This document shows, one piece after another, positions 13,401 through 21,974 of a stretch of DNA of 64,000 nucleotides. Positions within the stretch are counted from its first letter, which is position 1; every line of letters begins with the position of its first letter. This DNA is from Cepaea nemoralis (lineage: Eukaryota > Mollusca > Gastropoda > Stylommatophora > Helicidae). Location: assembly GCA_014155875.1 (NCBI GenBank), contig JACEFZ010004196.1, positions 366,001 to 430,000 of the forward strand, given 5' to 3'. Under the pieces are notes generated by a model. The model did no database searches, was not told the origin of the DNA, and was given only the letters and a program-made list of their open reading frames with translations. The position numbers were made by a program, and so were the translations under genes.

Positions 13401-15041
13401 CAATTATTTTCTCTTTGCAGAGAGAGTTAACTTCCACTTAAACACTGACGTCCGTGCGTCCCAGAGAGAGGCATTTGATAAATACCTGAAGTCTAGAGAG
13501 GCTGAGCTGGAGGCCTTGAAGAGGCAGCGAGAAGAAAGGCTGGAAAAAGAGGAGAGAGTAGCAGTTGCAAGAATGAGAACGCAGACTGTTCATAAGGCCA
13601 ACAGCATTAAAAAGTAAGATATGTAAATTATGTACTTCATCTCTAGTGACATTTTGGAATATTTCAGCTGTATTTTTTCATAAAGGATTTTTTTTTAATT
13701 GTTTACAGCTCATTAGAAAGCAATGGCAAACTACTGAACGTAAACCTACCAAGAATTCCCAAGTAAGTTAGTTGCATATCCTTTACAGGATGTCGCAGTC
13801 AACGATTTCTTGGCAAGTTTACGTTCAATAGTTTGCCATTGCTGCCTGAACGACCGCCGCTCATACCATTTTCATGAAAACCAACGCAAGGCAGTCTGCT
13901 GCCAAATCTGTTTTGACCGCGTTATGTGAGACTACGAACTGCGCCAGTAATCCCTTCGCCACAGAGCCGGCAAGAAATTACAGCCAAAAAATGCTGGGGT
14001 TGACTGCGACATCATGTACAGGATATGCAACTAACTTGTGCTTAACTGTTTCATCTCTGACTCCACCTGGACATTGGGTCCATTGACAATGAAATATCTA
14101 AACCTGTGGAAGAAACGTTACCAACCATGTCCTATCTCCATAAGTCCGTACTGCTATGCTGAATCATGACGTGGTGACATCTAGTATGCCTTGGCAGATG
14201 TGCAGTTTCAGTAACGGTCTCGCACACTCCTCTTTTTTCTGGGCTTGGAGAAGGGAATGAGAGCTTTGCAAGAGATCAAGGGGAAGACACGGAGATAATA
14301 CCTGGATGGCTTGGCCATATGCAGAACCAGGACGAGAACACAAACCTGAACCAAGATGGGTGATTGTTTGAGATGGTGAACCAAAACCACCCATGTTTAA
14401 CCAAAAACCATCCATTTTTAACCAAAAACCACCCTTGTTTAACGGCAAGGTACAATCACGTTGAGAAGATAAATTCAACATATCCTTTTTGTGGGCAGTG
14501 TGCCAGGTCAGAAGAAGGGGCTCTATATCAACCTCACTTTGCTGAATGCAAACCCTTTTCAAGAGCACCAGACTGAAGAGTTAACATTCGAGTCTTCTGG
14601 TGGATTGACCAAGCAACCATGAACTCTTTGAGGTTTTCCTGTGTTTGGCACATGGTTCAGTTCATCAGCTTGTAAATCTGAAGTGTTGGCTATCTCTTAG
14701 TTTTATTTACCTAGACTTTTCAGGTTTCATGAATGGTTCCTTATAAAGAGGATGCTTCAGCATGATAAATATAACTTTACGGAACAGATAAATATTCTTT
14801 TACGGAACAGATAAATATAACTTTACTATATCAGTTCCTCAGTTATAGTTTGAGTCTTCGCATATTCTCATGCAATAAAGATTTGTTTTTCAAATTGTTT
14901 TAAAAAAAAAAAAGAATTGTTTTGGTGACTTCTGTCAACAGATATACAAGTGTGATTGTGAAGCCCAGCGACAAACCACTAACGGAGGCCCAGTCCCCCA
15001 GGTTTTCCCAGCGACTGAAAGAGAAACACAATGACGTGTGA
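1347..15041 (+). CDS. TPX2: TPX2 orthologue, six 3' coding exons (5' end outside window)
   Basis: Targeting protein for Xklp2 is a nuclear/spindle protein that nucleates microtubules around chromatin under Ran-importin control and activates Aurora A kinase. Exons seen: 1347-1442, 4841-5020, 8540-8686, 9022-9133, 13421-13613, 14942-15041. All have AG/GT borders and compatible phases (0,0,0,1,2, stop); joined they give 828 nt, 275 residues plus TGA. The order of blocks follows the C-terminal half of vertebrate TPX2: TIPESPAFALKNR, then PVPHMGLPFKPQ, then repeated EPF-type blocks, a charged coiled coil ending VHKANSIKK, and the tail KPSDKPLTEAQSPRFSQR, which corresponds to the conserved C-terminus involved in Eg5/KIF11 binding. 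The N-terminal Aurora A binding part is not in the window. Introns carry minisatellites, LINEs and a mariner. Identity is by recognition, not by search. Confidence 0.92.
1495..1835. repeat. Two short tandem arrays after TPX2 exon (a)
   Basis: 1495-1655 holds roughly 34 bp units with CATGAGGCCACTTGAG; 1670-1835 holds roughly 25-30 bp AT-rich units with GCTAATATGTGATTTATTG. Both are intronic. Confidence 0.8.
2050..3330 (+). mobile_element. 5'-truncated CR1/Jockey-like LINE, C-terminal half of RT
   Basis: An intact frame runs to TAA at 2998-3000. From about codon 50 it encodes the back half of a reverse transcriptase: IPQGSILGPLLF (motif B), FADDCSVY (catalytic motif C) and the usual thumb/C-terminal region ending LFEHYLNTDYLPP. 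The upstream 45 codons, CT-rich, look like non-element sequence. The 3' UTR contains AATAAA near 3290 and a tail at about 3330. It lies in a TPX2 intron. Unusually, no stop interrupts about 310 codons, so the insertion is relatively young. Confidence 0.88.
3331..4300. other. TPX2 intron, no gene seen
   Basis: Contains a CT-rich stretch at 3310-3355 and otherwise unique-looking AT-rich sequence. I see no convincing exon or named repeat. Confidence 0.5.
4305..4790 (-). mobile_element. LINE-C type fragment, 3' end of the ORF
   Basis: Antisense to TPX2. Reads MGHIMRRQKLERIVTTRKI then a Lys/Arg/Gly patch and degraded sequence, matching the C-terminal end of the LINE-C copies at 6240-6482, 18455-18790 and 50575-50930. 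Frameshifted upstream. Confidence 0.75.
4841..5020 (+). CDS. TPX2: TPX2 exon (b): PHMGLPFKPQ block and coiled coil
   Basis: 60 codons, phase 0/0. The acceptor is ATGTCTCTAG before 4841; an in-frame alternative AG three bases on would drop one Gln. Donor GTCAGC at 5021. Encodes KANPVPHMGLPFKPQ, then a Glu/Arg/Lys-rich helix. The Pro-Phe-Lys-Pro motif is typical of this family. Confidence 0.92.
5090..5235 (+). mobile_element. SINE-F copy
   Basis: Shares the 3' part GTAAACAGGCACAATGCAAT then ACATCCAAAACAACATTCCG with copies at 46930-47067 (-) and 48475-48605 (+). No clear tRNA head seen in this copy. Confidence 0.65.
5718..6505 (+). mobile_element. LINE-C fragment (RT palm to 3' end), decayed
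   Basis: Begins with RYADDTVLVADKSRDLQ (catalytic YADD). Frameshifts follow. A clean segment at 6279-6482 encodes MRREALENIVTTGKIKGKRG and the terminal WHGGIPASELIQKTKDQDLW. Ends in a GATGAT-rich tail. Intron of TPX2. Confidence 0.85.
6800..7029. repeat. 48 bp intronic minisatellite, left half
   Basis: About five units containing TTTGAGTTTAATCATCACAT and ATTGTGGAATTTG. The same array resumes at 8345, on the other side of a mariner element. Confidence 0.92.
7032..8340 (-). mobile_element. Mariner-family DNA transposon, copy 1
   Basis: About 1.31 kb, flanked by TA at 7030-7031 and 8341-8342. Imperfect terminal inverted repeats: GTTCATTTGAAACCCGTTCC at the left matches GGAACG-type sequence around GGATTTCAAAGG at the right. 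The minus strand encodes a broken transposase: an N-terminal helix-turn-helix region, KVMLSAVFDHEG, LLHDIARPH, and HPAYSLDLSPCDFHLFG, the DD34D catalytic arrangement. Stops and frameshifts near 7650 and 8170 show it is dead. Confidence 0.93.
8345..8530. repeat. 48 bp intronic minisatellite, right half
   Basis: About four units identical in type to those at 6800-7029. It ends at the acceptor of TPX2 exon (c). Confidence 0.92.
8540..8686 (+). CDS. TPX2: TPX2 exon (c): EPFHLEVDERG block
   Basis: 49 codons, phase 0/0. Acceptor TGTCTTTCAG ends at 8539, donor GTCGGT at 8687. Encodes LPSESPGKLPP and ITLPEPFHLEVDERGEKYQ; the EPF plus D-x-R-G pattern recurs in TPX2. It starts immediately after the intronic 48 bp minisatellite that contains the mariner insertion. 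Confidence 0.92.
9022..9133 (+). CDS. TPX2: TPX2 exon (d): FKAGPNSVIHKEPF block
   Basis: 37 codons plus one base, so the exon ends in phase 1. Acceptor GGGACACAG, donor GTCAGTG. It encodes an acidic helix LEEEERIAREIATFKAGP followed by NSVIHKEPF, closely matching the vertebrate family pattern of ACFKARPNTVI and EPF. Confidence 0.92.
9134..9850. other. TPX2 intron, mostly unique
   Basis: At 9455-9500 a fragment TTAGGAACCGACATGACAGC preceded by a GATT repeat matches the 3' tail of the RNase H LINE at 27437. The rest shows no recognisable feature. Confidence 0.5.
9855..10010 (-). mobile_element. LINE-D 3' terminal fragment
   Basis: Reverse complement carries the LINE-D ending with DRNTELIHDSGDRVRW-like coding sequence and the GGCATGGCACATGATGGAT tail. 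Only the last 150 bp is present. Confidence 0.8.
10011..11210. other. TPX2 intron without a recognised gene
   Basis: Contains a C-rich run at 10398-10415 and a small GC-rich patch at 10485-10560, otherwise AT-rich sequence. No splice-supported exon was found. Confidence 0.5.
11213..12513 (-). mobile_element. Mariner-family DNA transposon, copy 2
   Basis: Same family as 7032-8340, about 1.3 kb, with TIR sequence ACGTTCATTTGAAACCTGTT at the left and GAACGGATTTCAAATAAACG at the right, next to TA dinucleotides. This copy keeps the canonical LLHDNARPH and HPAYSPDLSPYDFHLFG motifs, but it too is frameshifted in the N-terminal half. Both copies have the same orientation, antisense to TPX2. Confidence 0.93.
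12692..12935 (+). mobile_element. SINE-A copy (tRNA-derived)
   Basis: Head with A-box-like TGGCGAAGTGG and B-box-like GTGTTCAATTCC, followed by the body CTCCTGGGGGCTC, ACGGAGTTCGTGCTTTGTG and GCGGAAAGAG, ending near AAACCCGGTGCAAG. Four copies are in the window. Confidence 0.85.
13421..13613 (+). CDS. TPX2: TPX2 exon (e): C-terminal coiled coil
   Basis: 193 nt, entering in phase 1 and leaving with two bases of a Lys codon. Acceptor TTTTCTCTTTGCAG, donor GTAAGA. It encodes a long Arg/Glu/Lys helix with almost no Pro or Gly, ending VHKANSIKK. This is the TPX2 (Pfam PF06886 type) region. A self-nested SINE-B cluster begins about 90 bp downstream. Confidence 0.92.
13705..14045. mobile_element. 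SINE-B copy inserted into another SINE-B copy
   Basis: A + copy (13713-13760) stops at CCAAGAATTCCC; a near-complete - copy fills 13763-13980 (head CTCTGTGGCGAAGGGATTAC in reverse); then the + copy resumes at 13975 with AGAAATTACAGCCAAAAAAT and continues to about 14045. The inner copy creates a long inverted repeat. Confidence 0.8.
14046..14940. other. Last TPX2 intron
   Basis: Holds a short CCATCC repeat near 14375-14440 and a small tandem GGAACAGATAAATAT near 14775-14825. A fragment at 14165-14380 resembles the end of LINE-D in reverse but is heavily decayed. Confidence 0.5.
14942..15041 (+). CDS. TPX2: TPX2 terminal coding exon
   Basis: Completes the split Lys codon, then YTSVIVKPSDKPLTEAQSPRFSQR, a short basic tail and TGA at 15039-15041. 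Acceptor TTCTGTCAACAG. The conserved SD-x-PLT and SP-x-FS motifs identify the extreme C-terminus of TPX2. Compared with vertebrates the tail carries a few extra charged residues (LKEKHNDV). Confidence 0.92.
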
Positions 15042-16030
15042 TGTGTTAAGATGTAGATTCTGTGCGGTGGGAAAATATGTGTACATACACTCAATGACTT
15101 GTTTAATTTTGCTGACCATGTGGTGTAGTATGTTGCCCAAACCATGATTTTAAGGCTGTATGTTGTTGGAATCGTTAAAATTGACAACTTTGAAAATGGG
15201 TTAATTCATTATTTGCCAGATAGAAGAAAAAAAGATGCAGTAGCAGAATATATCTGGCTGGTTGGAAGGCCGGTGAAAGCCTTGAGTTCTAACACTTGAG
15301 TCTGTTGCCTTGATGTTCAGGTCATCTGAGTTCTGAAAAGGGCTTGCACCCAACTGTTCTTTAGTGTTGTTAGTGATTGGTATCGGTGAATGAGTGAAAT
15401 ATATTTGAATATAGTCTCTAACCCGTTCTTCTTGTCTGCATCGCAGTTTGCCCTTTCAGTATCTGAACTCATGTTATACCTAAGCAAATATTAAGGCAAA
15501 GTTGGACCTGATTGGAAACACCCAGAAATATTGTACCACAAAACATAACTCAGACCATGATTGCACTGGAATAGATGAAAATATCAAGTCAGTTTGATTA
15601 AATAAAATAAGCTAAAATGTTCAAATAATGGAAACAATCAAAATGAAAAAAATAGGCAGAAATTAACAAATGCAATAAGGCTTAGGGAAATATACAGTTG
15701 AAGCTAAAGTTTACAGATTACTGCTTGAACTAGCAACACAAGCAGATATAGCCAATTTATTAAAAGCCCACGAAAGACGAATACCAAAGGAAAGCTAATA
15801 CTTGAACCTGTTGTTTCTTCCTTGACCAAAGTACTTAATCCTTTTTGTCCTAAGCAATGCACCATATGACATTGACTGTCGATGTGTATCAATCAGTGTG
15901 CCACGTGTGATTGTATGCCTCAAGTGAGGTCGAGAGTATAGTAAAGAAATCTGACAGGAGGTTTGTGTTTCATAAGCTTATGCACGAAGAAAGCCAACAA
16001 AATATCTCATGGTTTGTACTATTAAGCCAC
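15042..16030 (+). other. TPX2 3' flank, probable 3' UTR
   Basis: No further exon, repeat family or long ORF is evident. AATAAA hexamers at 15601 and 16031 are candidate polyadenylation signals for TPX2; the second sits at the edge of a dispersed repeat. Which is used cannot be decided from sequence alone. Confidence 0.35.
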
Positions 16031-16455
16031 AATAAAGATGGTTTCGTCGCCCTGCTACTGAGTTGAGTGCTTGGGGTGAGCTGTGAATTTCGTGTAGAGT
16101 GCTTTTACATCTGTCCGAGGTTATTTGTAGCTTGAACTGCATATTCAGAAAAATGGTGGCTAGCCAATCGCTGAACTAACAGGGTTGCCTTATGCGGTAT
16201 TGTGTGGCTGTTGGTTTTCTAGTGACTGCCGCTTCCATTAACGATGAACTGTATTTTTAGTGGCAGACTAGAGTTGGCATTCTGGCAGCGGCATTATGCA
16301 TAGTATAACTGTGTAGGCTGTTGGTTTGTTGAGACTCCTGTCTGTTTCACTTTTCACGTGGGGCAGTGAGGAGCATGTTGTGTGATATTCACTGGCACAG
16401 GAATGGGGCGACCCTTTTCCGTAAAGTTGGAACTGCGACTGACTAACTAATGTTG
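16031..16455 (-). mobile_element. 420 bp dispersed repeat, copy 1 (inverted)
   Basis: Reverse complement of the element at 53225-53660 and 55150-55530. Shared blocks include GTGCTTTTACATCTGTCCG, TTTTCTAGTGACTGCCGCTT and CACTGGCACAGGAATGG. One end is a TAGT/ACTA microsatellite. No coding capacity; a non-autonomous element of unknown class. Confidence 0.75.
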
Positions 16456-16484
16456 GACCGTGTATGCCACCGTATAGCGGGCAT

Positions 16485-16560
16485 GTTGGTGTAATGGTTA
16501 GGTTGTTAGGCTTGAGTGCGGCCAGTCGAACAGCCTTGGTTTCTATCAGGCCGGATATTT
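16485..16560 (+). other. tRNA-like SINE head fragment
   Basis: GCGGGCATGTTGGTGTAATG then GTTAGGTTGTTAGGC resembles a tRNA-like A-box region. The B box is not clear. Treated as a SINE relic, not a tRNA gene. Confidence 0.4.
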
Positions 16561-17335
16561 CATGATGACGTAGCCCTGTTGGACATTGTAGTAATAGAGA
16601 GTGAAATAAAGGTGTTCCTTGAATATCAAGAAAACAAACAGTGGTTATATCAATGAAAAAGATGGCACCAAAATGTGATATGACAGTAGAAAGGGAAAAT
16701 ATTTAACGAAGTTAATGATCAAACATTTGGGGGAAATCATAACATCATATGGTAGTGGTGTAACAAAGGTTATGGTAGAGTAGGTCAAGAAAAATCTGCA
16801 TGTCAAAAGATGAAATGCATCTTATGTAATAGTCAGAAAGAGATAAAGGTATCTTATGTAATAGTCAGAAAGAGACAAAGGTATCTTATGTAATAGTCAG
16901 AAAGAGACAAAGGTATCTTATGTAATAGTCAGAAAGAAACAAAGGTATCTTATGTAATAATTCCCTATCATTGAGTGCTAGAAAAAGAACTGAAATGTTC
17001 TATAGAACCTGTTCTGCTGTATGGCTGTCTTGAAGTATGAATGAACAAATTAGGAAGAACTTGGAGGCCTAGTTTCTGGGTCATATGTACCACATTTCTT
17101 GGACTGCTAGAGTAACTAATGAGTGCATAGAAAAGGATAATGAAGGTAGAAAGAGACAAATTACTTGTGTCCTGTAATGAGAAGAGGTGTAGGAAAATAT
17201 GACTGAAATGATCAGAGGTAGGAGAGATAGAGGCAGACCAAAAGAAATGACTCTGGATGGCCTAAATTGCCATGTTGGGGAATAACATGAGTAGAGGCCT
17301 GTGGAGGTACACCTGACAGGGCACATGATGATGAT
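16560..17335 (+). mobile_element. LINE-C relic, heavily decayed
   Basis: Aligns by eye to 5790-6490: TTGGACATTGTAGTAATAG, then AATATCAAGAAAACA, then the region around ATGAGAAGAGGTGTAGG, and the final GGGCACATGATGATG. Contains an internal 37 bp tandem duplication at 16815-16960 (TTATGTAATAGTCAGAAAGA). Confidence 0.75.
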
Positions 17336-18150
17336 GGTGGTGGTCAGCATGATAGTCACCACATTAACCATTGAGTGCTGTTTGGTCAATAAATTATGGG
17401 CGCAGTGCTTCACCATCATTATGCCACATAATATCATTAGATAGGTCCTTTGTCTTTTGGGTGCTGTACAAATCTTTGGAAAACAGAATAACCCTGGGAA
17501 TTTGAGAAAATAACTTCCATATTAATCCATGTGTGCCAGTGCATGAGCAAATTGTATGTTGTTTAATCTGAATATGCTGTCTGTCATTGTCCATTCTGGC
17601 AATATACTACTATCTGTTGCTTTACAAGACCATCAGTAAATCAGTCTTTGTTGCAGATAAAAGTTGATTTCTGTGCATCCTTTGTATTCTATTCACTTTT
17701 ATTTCTCTATATATCTATTCCATTGTATTCTTTTTTGAGTATTATTATATTATATGTCCATATTCTATTTGTATATATCAATTCAGGAGTTTTAATGCCT
17801 TTAATGCCTCATGTTTGTCAGCTGAGTACCAGAGATGTCTGCTGGGGAGGAGAGGTGGTGAGAAAGAAAGATGGCACCTCATTACAAGCATGGCCTGTTA
17901 TATGTGAAAACATAACTTCACACCTCTGTGACGTCTCCATGCACATATTGTAGTCAATGCAATTAAAATAGATCAACAGTTGGTCTTTGGTCTAGATGCT
18001 GAAGACAAGATGGAGACACTATTTTGACATTGACTTCTTTTTAATATGACCGACCATAGGTTTCAAGTTTTGCAAATATTTGGGGTTTGTCATTGTTCAT
18101 GCTTGCTCGCTCGTCATAACATATAAATAAACATTGTTGGAAAGATGATA
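17336..18150. other. Intergenic, no gene identified
   Basis: AT-rich. A potential exon-like CAG-to-GTGGTGAG interval at 17821-17853 is too short to support. A SVIL-like coding signal is absent; no repeat family was recognised. Confidence 0.45.
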
Positions 18151-18425
18151 TGCTGTGTGTCCTTGATATTTTATATTTGTTGAGGATTGTCACAAGGATT
18201 GATGCTTACTTAGGTTATTTCAGCTGTACAAGCAAGGGGTGGATCATTTCATATTTTATATTGGTTGAGGATTGTCGCAACTTGATGCTTCCTTGCAGTT
18301 ATTTCAGCTGTCCACACAATGGGTAGATTGTTTCATTATTTTATATTGGTTGAGGATCGTCACAAGTTAATGCTTGCATGCAGTTATTTCAGCTGTACAA
18401 ACAATGGGTGGATTTGTTTTAATAA
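18150..18425. repeat. ~85 bp tandem repeat, three copies
   Basis: TATTTTATATTGGTTGAGG recurs at about 18165, 18250 and 18336, followed each time by TTATTTCAGCTGTACA. Confidence 0.85.
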
Positions 18426-18454
18426 GATAAATGTGAGATGTTTCATCAATGTTA

Positions 18455-18790
18455 TTTGTAGCATCATCATCTTGTGCATTGTCAGCTGGTGTTGGCCTTC
18501 ATGGCTCTCCACAGATCTCGATCCTTGGTGTTCTGGATCAACTCTGCTGATGATATTCATCCATGCCACCTTGTCAGCCCATCCAGCATCATTTTCTTGT
18601 GGTCTACCCCTGCCTCTCTTCTCACTGATCTTTCCAGTTGTCATGATTTTCTCTAATGCCTCTCTTCTCATCAAAGGACCAAAGAAAGCTGTTTGTCTCT
18701 TTCTTATTGTTGTATACAATGTTCTAGTTTCATTAGTCTCTTCCAGGCACTTGTTAGTTACCGAGGCAATTTCACGGGGAGACCACACAA
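18455..18790 (-). mobile_element. LINE-C 3' fragment
   Basis: The minus strand encodes LMRREALEKIMTTGKISEKR and downstream RGRPQENDAGWADKV with a frameshift. Truncated at the 5' side. Confidence 0.85.
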
Positions 18791-18879
18791 TCAGCTACAG
18801 GCATGCCTGCGCTCTCAAATCATTTTTCCAAGCTACTGTTCATATCTTAACATTTGCTTAAAGTCTTCTGTCACTGAAA

Positions 18880-19150
18880 TACCTCACACCTATAGAGGAA
18901 ACATCAACCTACGTCTAATAGTAAAATACCTCACACCTGTACAGGAAACATCAACTTAGGTCTAATAGTGATATACCCTACACATATACAGGAAACATCA
19001 ACTGAGATCTAATAGGGAAATACCTGACAGCTGTACAGGAAACATCAACTTAGGTCTAATAGTGAAATACCTGACAGCTGTACAGGAAACATCAACTTAG
19101 GTGTAATAGTGAAATACCTCATGCTTGTACAGAAAACATCAGCCTAGGTC
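18880..19150. repeat. 47 bp tandem repeat, left part
   Basis: Units CAGGAAACATCAACTTAGG plus TCTAATAGTGAAATACCTC, about six copies. One further unit reappears at 20020-20062 after an insertion. Confidence 0.9.
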
Positions 19151-19154
19151 TAAT

Positions 19155-20018
19155 GCCGCATTTCTCAGAAGGTAAGACCTATCTCTACAATAAGCCCTAG
19201 CATGATTTTTCAGGATTTTAATATAAGACCTACCCATAAAATAAGCCCTAGTTAAGATCATCAGCTAGAATGAAAGACTTGTTGCTGAATGGCCAGTCGG
19301 AGTACAGACGCCACTTGATAATGAACAGATGTGGTTCATAATTCAATACGTCACTCGTGTGAAATAAAGTTATTAATGCACTACGAGCAGAAGAGATTAG
19401 AACAAGAATCGCCATTGCGAAAGTAGCCTTTAGCAAGATGAAAAACATTCTGACCAATAAAATGATGTCAATTGAAACGAGAAAAAGAGTGTTGAGGGGA
19501 TACATAGAGCCTGTTCTTTTGTATGGATGTGAAACTTGGACAATGTGCAGTCAAGCTGAAAAACATCTGATAGATGCAGAAATGTAGTTTCTGAGGAAAA
19601 TGCAAAGAATACCATGGACAGGCAGAAAAACCAATGACCAAGTACTAAAAGAGACAAATGAAAATCGTAGATTGATTAGAGAAATTAGATGTAGACAGTC
19701 AAAATTGTTTGGACATGTTATGAGAAGAAATGGACTGGAGAACTTAGTGACAGCTGGCAAGATCTAAGGGAACAGACCGAGAGGAAAATACCTGGATGGC
19801 TTGGCCACATGGCATGGATGAGACAGGAACACTGAGCTGATCCACGACTCTGGTGATCGAGTGAAATGGCGAATCATGACCGCCCACGCTTTCTGGCATG
19901 GCACATGATTGATTGATTGATATATATAAATATAAGACATCCCCGAAAATAAGCCTAGTGCACATTTTTCAAGCTAAAATTAATATAAGACCTGTTTTTA
20001 TTTTCGGGGAAAGAAGGT
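19155..20018 (+). mobile_element. MITE-like element carrying a LINE-D 3' fragment
   Basis: Splits the 47 bp array. The outer parts (19155-19255, 19920-20018) are AATAAGCCCTAG and ATAAGACCTACCC type, a compact palindrome-like repeat. The inner part (19378-19915) encodes a decayed LINE-D end: VAFSKMKNILTNK, EPVLLYGCETWTM, LRKMQRIPWTG, with stops. The LINE therefore seems to have entered the small element. Confidence 0.7.
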
Positions 20019-20314
20019 AATTAAATACCTCACACCTATACAGGAAACATCAACCTAGGTCTGATCCTACCCACTACCCATGTCCTGTGCTAAATCGTGA
20101 CCTGGTTATAACCTACCTGGTTGTAAAAGAAGTAAAAAGCTCTTTTCTATGCCTTAAAGCATTTTGGGTGTATGGCGCTAGCCATATATTTTGTACTGAC
20201 CAATTCACACCCAGCCGGCAATGCTACTACCAACATCATTTCCCAGAAGACTTCATGGTGACCATTTTAGGCTGGGTCGACCTGGGGCCCAGATCTATCT
20301 TAATGTCCCTCTGT

Positions 20315-20505
20315 AGGTCACCATGGCTTAATGGATACAAATGTGTTCTTAAACATCCAGTGTCTGATGCTGAGGTATATACCCCTATACCGGACAGTTG
20401 GACTAATATATTGACCTATCGTCCTTGACTTGGGGACGTAAATTATAAGTACCTCTGAAGTCTGAGTGGGTTTGCCTGATGGCGAGGGACACTGTTATAG
20501 TATGT
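20315..20505 (+). mobile_element. SINE-C copy
   Basis: tRNA-like start CACCATGGCTTAATGGAT, then TCGTCCTTGACTTGGGGACG and GAAGTCTGAGTGGGTTTGCC and GAGGGACACTG. Matches 31195-31440 and the two halves around 38700 and 41000. A SINE-D-like fragment precedes it at 20240-20310. Confidence 0.8.
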
Positions 20506-20769
20506 TCCGATTTGAATGCCTTCATTCACGATCAATTATTTTGAAAACACTGTTGCATCGTTATGAAATTTTTCCAGCCGTCTTATATTTACCCCACCCA
20601 AGGAATATGTCTTTGATAGGTCCAAAAACAACTTAAATCATTGAAAGCGGCGACATTCCTTGATGTTTTGCTGAACAACTAGTGATTTCTCGCTAAAAAA
20701 GTTATGTTTACGGTAATGGGGACCTGCAAATTCAGATGACACACAAAGGCGTATCCGGATTTGTATGGG

Positions 20770-21020
20770 AGTGGGTGCAATGAAAAAAGTAGCTTACAAT
20801 CGACAGGGTCGGCTGCATTGCACCGGGTGTTTATCCCATATGGCTTAGTTTCTTTCCGCAGCGCGGAAAGAGCTGCACAAAGCACGAACTCCGTAGCTCC
20901 AGCGACAACCCTTGGGAGTCTCCAAAAAAAATGCACTCTTGAAATGGACGCGGCCCGGAATCGAACAACCTTCGGAGCCCGAGTCAGACGACTTGACCAC
21001 TTCACCATGGAGAATCCCGA
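20770..21020 (-). mobile_element. SINE-A copy
   Basis: In reverse: ATGGTGAAGTGGTCAAGTCG head, B-box region TTCGATTCCGGGCC, then GAGACTCCCAAGGGTTG and the GCGCTGCGGAAAG block, ending AACACCCGGTGCAATG. Confidence 0.88.
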
Positions 21021-21146
21021 GAGGGGTGCAATGTGTAATATTAGTAAAGAGAATTTACAGAGGCACGGGGTAAATAATTTGTAAATTAACAGGAAAGTAG
21101 GACTATATTTCTTACCTTATTTTTCATTTCCTTCTTGTTTCTTCAG

Positions 21147-21211
21147 CTGATGCTGATGTTGTAATGTTTAGGGCCTGCAATTCGTCAGAATCGTTGGAGC
21201 AAAATATCCCA
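21147..21211 (+). other. Orphan candidate exon, unknown gene
   Basis: 65 nt between a strong acceptor (TTCTTGTTTCTTCAG) and a consensus donor (GTAAGTGTG). One frame is open and protein-like: DADVVMFRACNSSESLEQNI, entering with two bases and leaving in phase 0. No neighbouring exon with a matching phase was found. I do not recognise the peptide. It lies between the convergent TPX2 and ZFP64-like genes and could belong to an undetected + strand gene or be chance. Confidence 0.35.
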
Positions 21212-21404
21212 GTAAGTGTGTACGTAGATTTAGGTCTGTGATCTGCTCAGACCTTAATCTGTGTCGGATGATTCCAGTAGGTTGATGATTGCTCTCGGTT
21301 GCATAAAATTCAATCCATCCTTTCTCCAGTAATCCTCTTCCTCTTTCAACACATGGTCCTCACATTTTTTCCAGTAACTTTTATTAATATTTAATAGCGC
21401 GGAC

Positions 21405-21505
21405 AGACAGACAGACAGGTAGGTAGGTGGGTGGGTCGGCCGGCAGGCAGGCAGGAGATAGATAGGTAGGTAGCTAGATAGATAAATAGACAGATAGATA
21501 GATCC
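21405..21505. repeat. Low-complexity GACA/GGTA/GATA microsatellite
   Basis: Compound tetranucleotide run: GACAGACAGACA, GGTAGGTAGG, GGCAGGCAGG, then GATAGATA. Confidence 0.9.
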
Positions 21506-21974
21506 CTGCCAGAAGCCGGGCCTTGTCAGCTAGTTTATTTATATAATCACGTTTCATGAAAGAATCCCCATTTGGAGACACCTCTGAATCTTCGCGCTGT
21601 TTCAAAATGGAAATCGCGTGAACATTTTAAAAAATGCGGGGCGTGTCTTGGTGAAGCTATAATACTGTTAAAATGATGGACGTAATCTCTAAGTCGTAAT
21701 TTATATACAGCATATAAACAAACTTTGAAATCTGTTGTAAAATCTCCAGAACAAAATTTTTTTTGGTTGGGTGGACATGATGATAAGGTTATATACTAAA
21801 TCTCATAATTTTCCCTCAGTTGGTTACTGAGATATTGAATTTTATATTGAGGCAAAAAAAAACACTATAATAGGGAAAGCTAAGCTAATCCACAAGAAAA
21901 GTTCTGTCCAGCGCTACTAGAAGTAGTGTGTAAGGACTACACTTGAGTTAAAAAATGAGCGTGTACAAAACAAA

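Noticed and set aside
13708..13762. Extra TPX2 exon after TTGTTTACAG
   Set aside because: The phase does not fit, exon (e) joins exon (f) perfectly, and the segment is part of a SINE-B.
17821..17853. Short exon candidate on the + strand
   Set aside because: Only 33 nt, a weak donor (GTGGTGAG) and several open frames; no support.
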